Assembly (NCBI GenBank): GCA_031547465.1
Contig: JAVBRX010000073.1
Span: 1 to 6,392 of the forward strand
Source of the DNA: Hohaiivirga sp031547465
Lineage (GTDB): Bacteria; Pseudomonadota; Alphaproteobacteria; Rhizobiales; Beijerinckiaceae
Length of the DNA stretch: 6,392 bases
Direction of reading: 5' to 3'
Part shown: positions 1 to 6,016 of the stretch, piece after piece
Position numbering within the stretch: the first letter of the stretch is position 1
Layout: the number at the start of each line of letters is the position of its first letter
Made by a program: the position numbers and the translations under genes
The notes under the pieces: model-generated
Told to the model about the DNA's origin: nothing
The model's input: only the letters and a program-made list of their open reading frames with translations
Databases searched by the model: none

Positions 1-1029
1 ATCGAGGACGATCTTGAAACTCCGACAGCCGATCTCCATGCCCTGGCGCTGGAAGTGGTGGAGCGGGCGGTGCGCGACGATGAGGTTTTGACCCGCCTCG
101 CCATTCCGCAAACCGGATGGGATATGATCCGCGCCAGCTACAAGCGGGGCGACCCGAGCCTCTACGGACGGTTCGACTTCGCCTATGACGGCAAAGCTCC
201 GGCCAAACTGCTCGAATACAATGCCGACACGCCGACCGCCCTTTACGAGGCAAGCTGTTTTCAATGGTCCTGGCTGGAGGATCTGATCGGCAGTGGTGCA
301 TTGCCGGGTGACGCCGACCAGTTCAATTCAATCCATGACCGGCTGATTGCGACGCTGCATGAAATTGCCATGGGGCGCAAGCTGCATCTTGCCTGTATGC
401 GGAATGCGGAAGAAGATCTCGGCACCGTCGCCTACCTGAAGGATTGTGCGGAGATTGCTGGGCTGGAGGCAACGTTTACGGCGATAGAGGATATCGGCCT
501 GTTGCAGAACGGGTTTTTCTGTGATGCTGCAAGCGAGGCGATGGCGCTGCTGTTCAAGCTCTATCCGTGGGAGTGGATGTTGCAGGAGACATACGCCGCC
601 AATCTCCTGACCAGCGGCACCGCTTTTCTGGAACCGCCGTGGAAGGCGATTCTCTCGAACAAGGGCCTGTTGCCGCTACTGTGGGAGATGGCCCCCGGAC
701 ACCCGAATCTCTTACCTGCCTTCTTCGAGAATGATCCGCGCAAATGGGAGCTTGGAACCTCCTTCGCCAAGAAGCCGCTGTTTTCCCGCGAGGGCGAGAA
801 TGTCACCTTGGTTAGCGGCGCAAGCGTGCTTGACAGTGCCGGCGGACTTTACGGCAAGGAAGGCTACATCCGCCAGGCCTTGGTCAATATTCCGAACTTC
901 GATGGCAATTATCCGGTGATCGGTAGCTGGGTTGTCGGCGGCGAAGCGGCGGGAATAGGCATCCGCGAGGATCTGACGCCGATCACCAAGAACACTTCCC
1001 GTTTTGTTCCTCACGCGATCCTGCCGTAA
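1..1029 (+). CDS. Glutathionylspermidine synthase-like ATP-grasp protein (5' partial)
   Basis: The reading frame is open from base 1 with no stop, so the start lies upstream; 342 codons plus TAA are present. Homologues of the YgiC/YjfC type have about 385 residues, so roughly 40 N-terminal residues are missing. Visible family signatures are LLEYNADTP at 208-234, the Trp-rich segment LYPWEWM near 559-579, a basic loop KKPLFSREGENV at 769-804 typical of the ATP-grasp nucleotide site, and the C-terminal block GSWVVGGEAAGIGIRED at 922-972. The protein matches the C-terminal synthetase domain of E. coli Gsp, which joins glutathione to spermidine with ATP. No amidase domain is visible, as is usual for this subfamily, whose true substrates are largely unknown. 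It should be a soluble cytoplasmic ligase. It is followed after 15 bp by the metallopeptidase gene, so co-transcription is likely. The family call is firm; glutathionylspermidine as the product is not established. Confidence 0.9.
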   Translation: MEDDLETPTADLHALALEVVERAVRDDEVLTRLAIPQTGWDMIRASYKRGDPSLYGRFDFAYDGKAPAKLLEYNADTPTALYEASCFQWSWLEDLIGSGALPGDADQFNSIHDRLIATLHEIAMGRKLHLACMRNAEEDLGTVAYLKDCAEIAGLEATFTAIEDIGLLQNGFFCDAASEAMALLFKLYPWEWMLQETYAANLLTSGTAFLEPPWKAILSNKGLLPLLWEMAPGHPNLLPAFFENDPRKWELGTSFAKKPLFSREGENVTLVSGASVLDSAGGLYGKEGYIRQALVNIPNFDGNYPVIGSWVVGGEAAGIGIREDLTPITKNTSRFVPHAILP

Positions 1030-1030
1030 C

Positions 1031-1036
1031 GGAGGG
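1031..1036 (+). promoter_or_regulatory. Ribosome-binding site of the zinc metallopeptidase
   Basis: GGAGGG lies 8 nt before the ATG at 1045 and 1 nt after the upstream stop codon. It is a strong Shine-Dalgarno sequence, and its position just past the upstream stop fits one mRNA for both genes. Confidence 0.75.
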
Positions 1037-1044
1037 ACGCGCCC

Positions 1045-1737
1045 ATGCCATTCCTCATCATTGCGGGTATCATAATTCTGGTGGCAATCATCACCCTGCC
1101 GCAGATCTGGATCCAGCAGGCGATGGCGCGTCATGGCAAGGATCGTGCCGATTTTCCCGGAACCGGTGGTGAACTTGCCGCGCATCTGCTTACTCTGGCA
1201 GATTTGAAGGATGTGATCGTCGAGGAAACCGGGGCGGGACAGGGCGATCATTACGACCCGCGGGCGAGAGCCGTGCGCCTGTCGTCGGACATCCTGCATG
1301 GCCGGTCGGTTACGGCTGTTGCCGTCGCCGCGCATGAGGTGTCGCACGCCATCCAGCATCGTGACGATCATTCGCTGCTACTCGCCCGGATCAGAATGTC
1401 CAGGCCTGTGCAGACGATCGAAAGAGTGGCGGGTGTGGTGCTTGCCTCGGCCCCTTTCGTCTTCATTTTCGTCAAGTCTCCCGCCCTGGTTTTCCTGCAA
1501 CTCGGTGTTTGTCTGCTGCTTCTGTGCGCTCGGCTGGGGATGCATGTCGTGACGTTGCCCGTCGAGTACGATGCCAGTTTCAACAAGGCGCTGCCCATTC
1601 TCATCAAGGGTGGTTTCCTGTCGCCGGAAGACTACGATGCGGCAAAAACGGTTTTGCTCGCCGCCGCTTTTACCTATGTGGCGGCTGCCCTGATGTCGCT
1701 CCTCGACCTGACGCGGTTGGTCCGGGTCTTCCGGTGA
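1045..1737 (+). CDS. Membrane zinc metallopeptidase, YugP family
   Basis: This 230-residue protein matches the neutral zinc metallopeptidase family of B. subtilis YugP (Zn_peptidase_2), which has about the same length. The zinc motif HEVSH is at residues 97-101 with a further His at 105 (HEVSHAIQH). The downstream conserved block TLPVEYDAS (170-178) supplies Glu174, a plausible third zinc ligand by analogy with other gluzincins. Hydrophobic segments suggest membrane spans at about residues 2-22, 128-144, 146-165 and 203-222, so it should be an integral inner-membrane protein with the catalytic motif between the first and second spans. The start at 1045 is fixed by a strong GGAGGG at 8 nt. It sits 15 bp downstream of the ATP-grasp gene and is probably in its operon. 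Its natural substrate is unknown; a membrane-protein turnover role is only a guess. Confidence 0.92.
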   Translation: MPFLIIAGIIILVAIITLPQIWIQQAMARHGKDRADFPGTGGELAAHLLTLADLKDVIVEETGAGQGDHYDPRARAVRLSSDILHGRSVTAVAVAAHEVSHAIQHRDDHSLLLARIRMSRPVQTIERVAGVVLASAPFVFIFVKSPALVFLQLGVCLLLLCARLGMHVVTLPVEYDASFNKALPILIKGGFLSPEDYDAAKTVLLAAAFTYVAAALMSLLDLTRLVRVFR

Positions 1738-1930
1738 CGGCTATTACGATGAGCTTCAAAGGCTTTTAAGCGAGACTATCCTGCTGACCGGCTCCTTGCC
1801 TTTCTTTCGGGGGCTGCATGTGCTGGCATGGCGGACATGTCTGGAACTGTCCACGCTGCCCGAAACCGGCGGGTATTTTGCATTGCGCCTTGAACCCAAG
1901 ATGCTTAAAGCTGGACTATACGTTGTGTCT

Positions 1931-1936
1931 GGGGAG
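1931..1936 (+). promoter_or_regulatory. Ribosome-binding site deciding the GTG start of the DUF2937 gene
   Basis: GGGGAG lies 7 nt before the GTG at 1944. The frame is open upstream to 1818, but that extension encodes Cys- and Trp-rich residues unlike the family and has no comparable ribosome-binding site, so the GTG is preferred. Confidence 0.65.
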
Positions 1937-1943
1937 CATTCAC

Positions 1944-2570
1944 GTGAGCCGTATCGTCCGTACCATTGCTATGGCAGTTGGCCTGTTCAGCGGCGTCGTC
2001 TGCTCGCAGGCTCCGGAATTCGCGCAGCAATACCGACAGCGGATCGGTGGCGGCATTGATGAACTGAAACGGGTCGTCTCACGCTTCGAGGCCGATGCAG
2101 CCCGTGTCGGGCAATCGGTTTCGCAGGCAATCGAAGCCTTGAGGATTTCGCCGGATCAACTGGTTCGCGCCCGCGGCGAGGCCGCCATCGCTGATCGTGA
2201 CCGGCTGGAAAACCTGGAGCGGCAACGTAACGAAATGCAGCAGTCCGGGCCATTCTTCCGTGTTGCTTATATGCTGAAAGGTGTCGATCCCGCTCTGGCT
2301 CGCGCTACTTATGCCGCGTTCGAACCCGCCGTGCCGGTGACGCAGGAGGGGATATTGTCCGCTGTTATCGGGTTTCTGTTCGGTGGCGGGCTGACGTTGT
2401 TTCTGACGCGGATAATGCGGACGCTGTTCGGTGGGCGGAAGAAGCCGCAGATAGAGCCTGAAACGACCCGCACCGTTCCCTTGCGTATGCCCGTGCTTGA
2501 CGCTTCGGCCAACCAGATGCCCGAACAAAAGATCAAACTGCGGACGATCGAAGACGACGAGCAGCGCTGA
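1944..2570 (+). CDS. DUF2937 family membrane protein
   Basis: The product has 208 residues from a GTG start. It begins with a hydrophobic segment (about 4-22) followed by the block PEFAQQYRQRIGGGIDEL (24-41), which I recognise as the hallmark of DUF2937 proteins of alpha- and gammaproteobacteria. A charged, probably helical central part (about 42-100) is followed by a second hydrophobic, Gly-rich span (about 137-155, VIGFLFGGGLTLFLT) and a basic, then acidic, cytoplasmic-like tail of about 50 residues. The predicted layout is two membrane spans with a soluble domain of about 110 residues between them. No catalytic motif is visible and the family function is unknown. It is 206 bp downstream of the metallopeptidase gene, so it is probably transcribed separately, although I found no convincing -35/-10 pair there (only a TATACG at 1917-1922). 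It converges with homospermidine synthase. Confidence 0.85.
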   Translation: MSRIVRTIAMAVGLFSGVVCSQAPEFAQQYRQRIGGGIDELKRVVSRFEADAARVGQSVSQAIEALRISPDQLVRARGEAAIADRDRLENLERQRNEMQQSGPFFRVAYMLKGVDPALARATYAAFEPAVPVTQEGILSAVIGFLFGGGLTLFLTRIMRTLFGGRKKPQIEPETTRTVPLRMPVLDASANQMPEQKIKLRTIEDDEQR

Positions 2571-2605
2571 GCAAGCAGCCGTTTCGACAGTTTAAGCAAG
2601 AAATC

Positions 2606-2646
2606 CGAAGCATTTTCCATCCGGCCTGGAGCAGGAGAACGCTTCG
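2606..2646. terminator. Possible bidirectional terminator between convergent genes
   Basis: CGAAGC at 2606-2611 pairs with GCTTCG at 2641-2646. After one mismatch, TTTTC (2613-2617) can pair with GAGAA (2635-2639) with one G-T wobble. The element sits in the 87 bp gap between the stops of the DUF2937 gene and homospermidine synthase. Neither side has a long T-run (AATTTACG on plus, GGATTTCTTG on minus), so termination would be imperfect or Rho-assisted. It could also be a member of a small dispersed rhizobial repeat. Confidence 0.45.
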
Positions 2647-2657
2647 AATTTACGTTA

Positions 2658-4097
2658 TTACAGGTCATGCACCAGTACGTTGCGGAACTGCCAGTGGTCG
2701 TCTATGTCGATATCCTCGGCGAAATAGCCAGGGCGACCGGTCAGCGGTGTCCAGTCCGTATAATGCCCTTCGACCGGGCCGATATAGGGCTTTTGCACGT
2801 CCAGGCAGCGGCGGAAATCCAGCTCCTCCGCCTCGACGATGCCGCTCCCCGGATTCTCCAGTGCCCAGACCATCCCGGCCAGAACCGCCGACGACACCTG
2901 CAATCCGGTCGCGCTCTGGTAGAGAGCTATCCGTTTGGCCTCATCGTTGCTGAGCCGTGAGCCGTACCAGTACGCATTCTTATCGTGGCCATAGAGCAGC
3001 ACGCCGAGATCATCGGTGCCGTCGAGGATTTCGGTTTCGTCGAGGATGTGAATCTGCTCCGGCGTTGCTCCGGCATACCCGAACATCTCGTGCAGGGAGA
3101 TGAGCGCATCGTTGCACGGATGATAGGCGTAGTGACAGGTTGGTCGATAGGCGACGGAACCGTCCGTATTACGTGAAGTAAAGTAATCAGCCAGCGTAAT
3201 CGCTTCGTTATGTGTGATGAGGAACCCGAGTTGCGGTCCGGCTGCCGGGGTCCATGTGCGCACACGGGTATCTGCTCCCGGTTGCAGTAGATAAATGGCT
3301 GCCTGGCTTCCCGTAGCATGGCTATGGGCATTGTCGGGTTTCCAGGTTTCATGGGTGCCCCAGCCGAGTTCGGCGGGTTGCAGCGCTTCAGAGAAGAAAC
3401 CTTCGACCGACCAGGTATTGACGAACGTTCCCTGCGCCTTCGGCGTCTTCGCTCGTTGCGTGTCGCGTTCGGCAATGTGGATGCCTTTGACGCCGGCGCG
3501 CTGCATCAGTCGCGCCCAGTCATCGCGGGTGGTGGGCGGGGTTGCATCAATGCCGAGATCGGCGGCAAGATTGAGCAGGGCCTGTTTGGCGAGCCAGGAC
3601 ACCATGCCGGGATTGGCTCCGGAACAGGAAACGGCGGTCGGTCCGCCCGGATTGCGCCGCTTTGCAGCCAGCAGGGTTTCCCTGAGAATGTAATTGGTGC
3701 GGCTGGCGGCATCGGCGGTTTTACTCGTGTAAATACCGGGCCAGGGTTCGACTACGGTATCGATATACGAGGCTCCAAGCTGGCGTGCCAGTTCCATGAT
3801 GGCGACGGAGGACGTATCGACCGACAGGTTGACGCAAAATCCGCCGCCGTTTTCATTTTGCAATAGAGGGGTAAGTATCTCGACGTAATTATCCGGTGTG
3901 ATGGCCTTCTGGATGAATCGCACGCCGTGCTTGTCGGCGATATGGCGATTCTTGGTGTCAGGGTCGATGACCACGAATCTGGTTTTATCGAACGAAAAAT
4001 GACGTTCGATGAGCGGTAACGCGCCTTTGCCGATCGAGCCGAAACCGATCATGACAATCGGACCAGCGATGCGGCCATAAACGGGCCATGTGGTCAT
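2658..4097 (-). CDS. hss: Homospermidine synthase
   Basis: This 479-residue enzyme uses NAD+ as a prosthetic hydride carrier to condense two putrescines into sym-homospermidine and ammonia (EC 2.5.1.44) in the cytoplasm. The N-terminal Rossmann loop is GFGSIG at residues 18-23. Further conserved blocks are SVDTSS (92-97), DTVVEPWPG (113-121), SGANPGM (159-165), NTWSVEGFFSEA (227-238) and THNEA (295-299). Counted from the ATG at 4097, Asp94, Glu117, Asn162, Glu210, Trp229, Glu237, His296 and Glu298 all fall at the numbers I remember for active-site residues of the Blastochloris viridis enzyme, including the Trp that holds the substrate by a cation-pi contact. This supports both function and start. 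An alternative GTG at 4103 adds only two residues. The gene lies 283 bp downstream of the decarboxylase that supplies its substrate, on the same strand. Confidence 0.96.
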   Translation of the reverse strand: MTTWPVYGRIAGPIVMIGFGSIGKGALPLIERHFSFDKTRFVVIDPDTKNRHIADKHGVRFIQKAITPDNYVEILTPLLQNENGGGFCVNLSVDTSSVAIMELARQLGASYIDTVVEPWPGIYTSKTADAASRTNYILRETLLAAKRRNPGGPTAVSCSGANPGMVSWLAKQALLNLAADLGIDATPPTTRDDWARLMQRAGVKGIHIAERDTQRAKTPKAQGTFVNTWSVEGFFSEALQPAELGWGTHETWKPDNAHSHATGSQAAIYLLQPGADTRVRTWTPAAGPQLGFLITHNEAITLADYFTSRNTDGSVAYRPTCHYAYHPCNDALISLHEMFGYAGATPEQIHILDETEILDGTDDLGVLLYGHDKNAYWYGSRLSNDEAKRIALYQSATGLQVSSAVLAGMVWALENPGSGIVEAEELDFRRCLDVQKPYIGPVEGHYTDWTPLTGRPGYFAEDIDIDDHWQFRNVLVHDL

Positions 4098-4107
4098 CTT
4101 CACTAAA

Positions 4108-4113
4108 CTCCTT
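4108..4113 (-). promoter_or_regulatory. Ribosome-binding site of homospermidine synthase
   Basis: On the minus strand AAGGAG lies 10 nt before the ATG at 4097 and 4 nt before a GTG at 4103. Spacing alone does not decide between them; the family N-terminus (MTxWPVYG) and matching active-site numbering favour the ATG. Confidence 0.65.
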
Positions 4114-4288
4114 CAGCGCCACGGCGCCTGCCTGCGAGGTTCTCCACGGAAATGTCACTACTCCATGATCGCTTCCCGACTTTAGGCTTGGGGCGATCCT
4201 GTTCGTCTTAAGCGCGGAATGAGGAGCGGTTGAAACGCCTGCAATCCGGTGATCTTGCCGGAATGCCGCGTACGGCATCGACCGAAGA

Positions 4289-4316
4289 TGCATACAACCC
4301 TTTGGCGGGCCGTCAA
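4289..4316 (-). promoter_or_regulatory. Weak sigma70-like promoter candidate for hss
   Basis: The minus strand reads TTGACG (4316-4311), a 16-nt spacer, then TATGCA (4294-4289). The -35 box is good and the -10 box matches only three consensus positions. It lies just past the hairpin after the decarboxylase stop and would give a 5' untranslated region of about 185 nt. It would allow hss to be expressed apart from the decarboxylase. Confidence 0.3.
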
Positions 4317-4342
4317 TAAAATTGACAGGAACTGTATGCGGC

Positions 4343-4368
4343 ATTGCGCCGGATCAATCCGGCGCAAT
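4343..4368 (-). terminator. Perfect 12-bp hairpin after the decarboxylase gene
   Basis: ATTGCGCCGGAT (4343-4354) and ATCCGGCGCAAT (4357-4368) are perfect inverted copies separated by 2 nt; in RNA this would fold as about 11 bp with a 4-nt loop. It starts 12 nt after the decarboxylase stop on the minus strand. There is no T-tract on either side (minus strand continues GCCGCATAC), so it is not a canonical intrinsic terminator. It may slow or end transcription with help, or protect the 3' end of the decarboxylase message. Confidence 0.55.
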
Positions 4369-4380
4369 AGGGTAGGAGGA

Positions 4381-5535
4381 TCAGATTACGTAGCTTTTCA
4401 GCGGCGGAAAACCGTTGAAGGCCACAGCCGAATAGGTCGCGGTATAGGCCCCTGCGCCTTCGATCAGGAGTTTGTCGCCGATCTCTAGAGATACTGGCAA
4501 TGGATAGGGATTGCGCTCGTACAGCACATCGGCGGAATCGCAGGTTGGCCCGGCAATGACACAGGGCGCGACCGCATCGCCGTCGCGGGCGCTGCGAATC
4601 GGATAACGGATTGCTTCGTCCATGGTTTCCGCCAGACCGCCGAACTTGCCGATATCGAGGTAAACCCAACGCAACTCGCCCTCGTCGGCACTTTTCTTCG
4701 ATACCAGCACCACTTCGGCCTCGATCATGCCGGCATCGCCGACCATACCGCGCCCCGGCTCGATGATCGTCTCCGGCAGGTGGTTACCGAAATGCTTCGA
4801 GAGCGACTGGAAAATCGCATTCCCATACGCTTCAACGGCGGGGATATCCTTGAGGTAACGGGCCGGGAAGCCACCGCCGAGATTGACCATCGACAGGACG
4901 ATGCCGCGCTCGGCACATTCGTGGAAGATAGTCGATGCGGAAGCAAGCGCCGTATCCCATGCCTGCGTATCGCCCTGCTGCGAGCCGACATGGAACGACA
5001 CGCCGTAGGCGGTGAGGCCAAGGCGATGCGAGTACTCGAGAACGTCGGTGGCCATCTCCGGCACGCAGCCGAACTTGCGCGACAGCGGCCATTCTGCTCC
5101 GGCGCCATCGCACAGGATGCGGCAGAATACCTTCGTCTCGCCCTGCTCGATCCCGGCAGTGACGACAGCGCGGGCAATCTTCTCGGCCTCGGCGCTGCAA
5201 TCGATGGCGAACAGGCGCACACCCAGTTCCAGAGCGCGAACGATGTCACGCTCCTTCTTGATCGTATTACCGAAGGAAATACGATCCGGGGTTGCGCCTG
5301 CGGCAAGGGCCATTTCGATTTCGACGACGGAAGCGGTGTCGAAGCACGAGCCAAGCGCGGCGAGCGCCGACAGGATCTCCGGTGCTGGATTGGCCTTCAC
5401 CGCGTAGAAAACCCGGCTGTCCGGCAGGGCATGGGCAAACTTGGCGTAATTGGCGCGGACCACGTCGAGATCGACGACGACGCACGGGCCGTCTTCGCGG
5501 CGGGTGCGCAGGAATTCGCGGATACGATCGGTCAT
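4381..5535 (-). CDS. odc: Ornithine (or lysine/ornithine) decarboxylase, PLP fold III
   Basis: This 384-residue protein is of the eukaryotic-type, alanine-racemase-fold decarboxylase family that makes putrescine from ornithine. The PLP lysine is Lys47 in FYAVKANP (43-50). Other signatures are HVGSQ (182-186), the phosphate-binding NLGGGFP (218-224), EPGRGMVG (259-266), and GPTCDSADVLYE (329-340) with catalytic Cys332 and substrate-contacting Asp333. Tyr364 in GAYT is the expected PLP-contacting tyrosine. The length agrees with rhizobial homologues (about 377). The start at 5535 is chosen for GGAG at 6 nt and the family N-terminus; the frame stays open upstream through the leader RNA, but that part resembles no decarboxylase. 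The enzyme should work as a dimer, since sites in this fold are shared. Some rhizobial members also accept lysine and sequence alone does not exclude this. It feeds homospermidine synthase downstream. Confidence 0.95.
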   Translation of the reverse strand: MTDRIREFLRTRREDGPCVVVDLDVVRANYAKFAHALPDSRVFYAVKANPAPEILSALAALGSCFDTASVVEIEMALAAGATPDRISFGNTIKKERDIVRALELGVRLFAIDCSAEAEKIARAVVTAGIEQGETKVFCRILCDGAGAEWPLSRKFGCVPEMATDVLEYSHRLGLTAYGVSFHVGSQQGDTQAWDTALASASTIFHECAERGIVLSMVNLGGGFPARYLKDIPAVEAYGNAIFQSLSKHFGNHLPETIIEPGRGMVGDAGMIEAEVVLVSKKSADEGELRWVYLDIGKFGGLAETMDEAIRYPIRSARDGDAVAPCVIAGPTCDSADVLYERNPYPLPVSLEIGDKLLIEGAGAYTATYSAVAFNGFPPLKSYVI

Positions 5536-5541
5536 GGCTTG

Positions 5542-5545
5542 CTCC
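5542..5545 (-). promoter_or_regulatory. Ribosome-binding site of odc, inside a sequesterable segment
   Basis: GGAG on the minus strand lies 6 nt before the ATG at 5535. Its GGA is part of GCGATGGA (5550-5543), which is perfectly complementary to TCCATCGC (5666-5659) upstream in the same leader, so the site could be hidden by base pairing. A second ATG at 5547 overlaps it and lacks its own site. Confidence 0.7.
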
Positions 5546-5617
5546 ATCGCAATGTTTGAGATCCGCTCGCTGTCGCAGAAGCGGCATGGCCAAGGGCAGG
5601 ACGCTTTTGGAAGATAA

Positions 5618-5658
5618 GCGCCTGGGTTCGTCGGGAATGGTTGTAAATCCCCAGGCGC
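5618..5658 (-). promoter_or_regulatory. Long 9-bp hairpin in the odc leader (possible expression platform)
   Basis: GCGCCTGGG (5658-5650) pairs perfectly with CCCAGGCGC (5626-5618) around a 23-nt loop. No T-run follows (TTATCTTCC), so it is not an intrinsic terminator. The 5' arm directly abuts TCCATCGC (5666-5659), the sequence complementary to the ribosome-binding site, so both helices could stack in one structure that closes the start region. Confidence 0.55.
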
Positions 5659-5797
5659 GCGATGGAAACGCGATAGGGAATTGTGGGCCAAAACCCTTCA
5701 AAATCTGCCTTGGATTGGATGGAGAAGCTCCGTCCGCACGCCTGGCAATGAGAAACAAGCCTCTTCGGTAAGCCGGATGTGGAACCCGGCAGAGACC

Positions 5798-5849
5798 AAA
5801 AAAGCCCGCTCGTCGTTGCTTCAAGTTGCGTTCCCCGTTGAGGGCGGGG
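5798..5849 (-). terminator. Possible attenuator inside the odc leader
   Basis: On the minus strand CCCGC (5848-5844) can pair with GCGGG (5809-5805), which is followed by C and six T (5803-5798). The same CCCGC bases otherwise form the local hairpin CCCCG/CGGGG (5849-5833), so the two folds exclude each other. The 5-bp long-range stem with a 34-nt loop is weak, so this is a tentative call. Confidence 0.25.
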
Positions 5850-5987
5850 TGCGCCGGTTTCGCCTCCGGCTGCCGGTTAGGGTGTCGACGGCTCCTGAGA
5901 CGGATCGTCGGGCGGCTGTCCGGCCTCTTGTCCGGATGCCCACCAACCGGCACGCGACCACAGGCACGTGCGAAATTGGGCGAGGCG

Positions 5988-6016
5988 TACATAAGAGCGA
6001 TTGCGCTGAAACTCAA
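5988..6016 (-). promoter_or_regulatory. Sigma70-like promoter of the odc leader
   Basis: The minus strand reads CTTGAGT with TTGAGT at 6016-6011, a 17-nt spacer, then TATGTA (5993-5988). This resembles the rhizobial form CTTGAC-N17-CTATAT. It predicts a start near 5981 and a leader of about 446 nt, which would include all the hairpins described. Confidence 0.5.

Larger units (their letters stand above)
5536..5981 (-). ncRNA. speF leader: speF-type cis-regulatory leader RNA of ornithine decarboxylase
   Basis: A stretch of about 446 nt between the proposed promoter and the odc start carries no convincing gene but many hairpins. On the minus strand these include TCCGG/CCGGA (5936-5919), GCCGG/CCGGC (5870-5853), CCCCG/CGGGG (5849-5833), GCCGG/CCGGC (5790-5772), GGACGGAG pairing with CTCCATCC with one mismatch (5735-5717), and a 9-bp stem GCGCCTGGG/CCCAGGCGC (5658-5618) with a 23-nt loop. 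An RNA motif named speF was described computationally upstream of ornithine decarboxylase genes in alphaproteobacteria (Corbino and co-workers, 2005). Gene context, length and clade all agree with it. I could not run a covariance search, so membership is inferred. The ligand, if any, is not established as far as I know; feedback by polyamines would be the natural idea. Confidence 0.72.

Noticed and set aside
712..1371. Long minus-strand open frame of 219 codons across the ligase-peptidase junction
   Set aside because: It overlaps two genes with clear family motifs on the plus strand and its product has no recognisable features.
1818..1943. N-terminal extension of the DUF2937 protein by 42 residues from an ATG at 1818
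   Set aside because: The Cys/Trp-rich extension is unlike the family, which starts just before the first hydrophobic segment, and GGGGAG supports the GTG at 1944.
1738..1943. Gap between the metallopeptidase and DUF2937 genes, scanned for a promoter, an EcfG-type GGAAC...CGTT site or a terminator
   Set aside because: GGAAC occurs at about 1841 but no CGTT follows at the right spacing; TATACG at 1917 lacks a -35 partner; no stable hairpin with a T-run was seen.
3318..3866. Plus-strand open frame of 182 codons opposite hss, Gly-rich
   Set aside because: It lies wholly within the conserved hss coding sequence; a GC-rich antisense frame is expected.
4263..4278. Short inverted repeat ATGCCG/CGGCAT with a 4-nt centre, and TCCGG/CCGGA at 4245-4262 beside it
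   Set aside because: Stems of five or six bases in GC-rich DNA are common; the two overlap the same region and no regulator site or RNA family is recognised.
4322..4327. Perfect TTGACA on the plus strand
   Set aside because: No -10 box lies 15-19 nt downstream and no plus-strand gene follows. It belongs to a small inverted repeat (GTCAAT/ATTGAC, 4312-4326) whose minus-strand side gives the hss promoter candidate.
5536..5691. N-terminal extension of ornithine decarboxylase to an ATG at 5691 (52 extra residues)
   Set aside because: The extension resembles no decarboxylase, lies inside the leader RNA, and has no ribosome-binding site comparable to GGAG before 5535.
5267..6016. Open minus-strand frame of about 249 codons running from the odc promoter region through the leader into odc
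   Set aside because: Its 3' part overlaps the certain odc gene in another frame and its first ATG lies in the -10 box of the proposed promoter. The Arg- and Pro-rich product is what GC-rich structured RNA gives when translated by chance.
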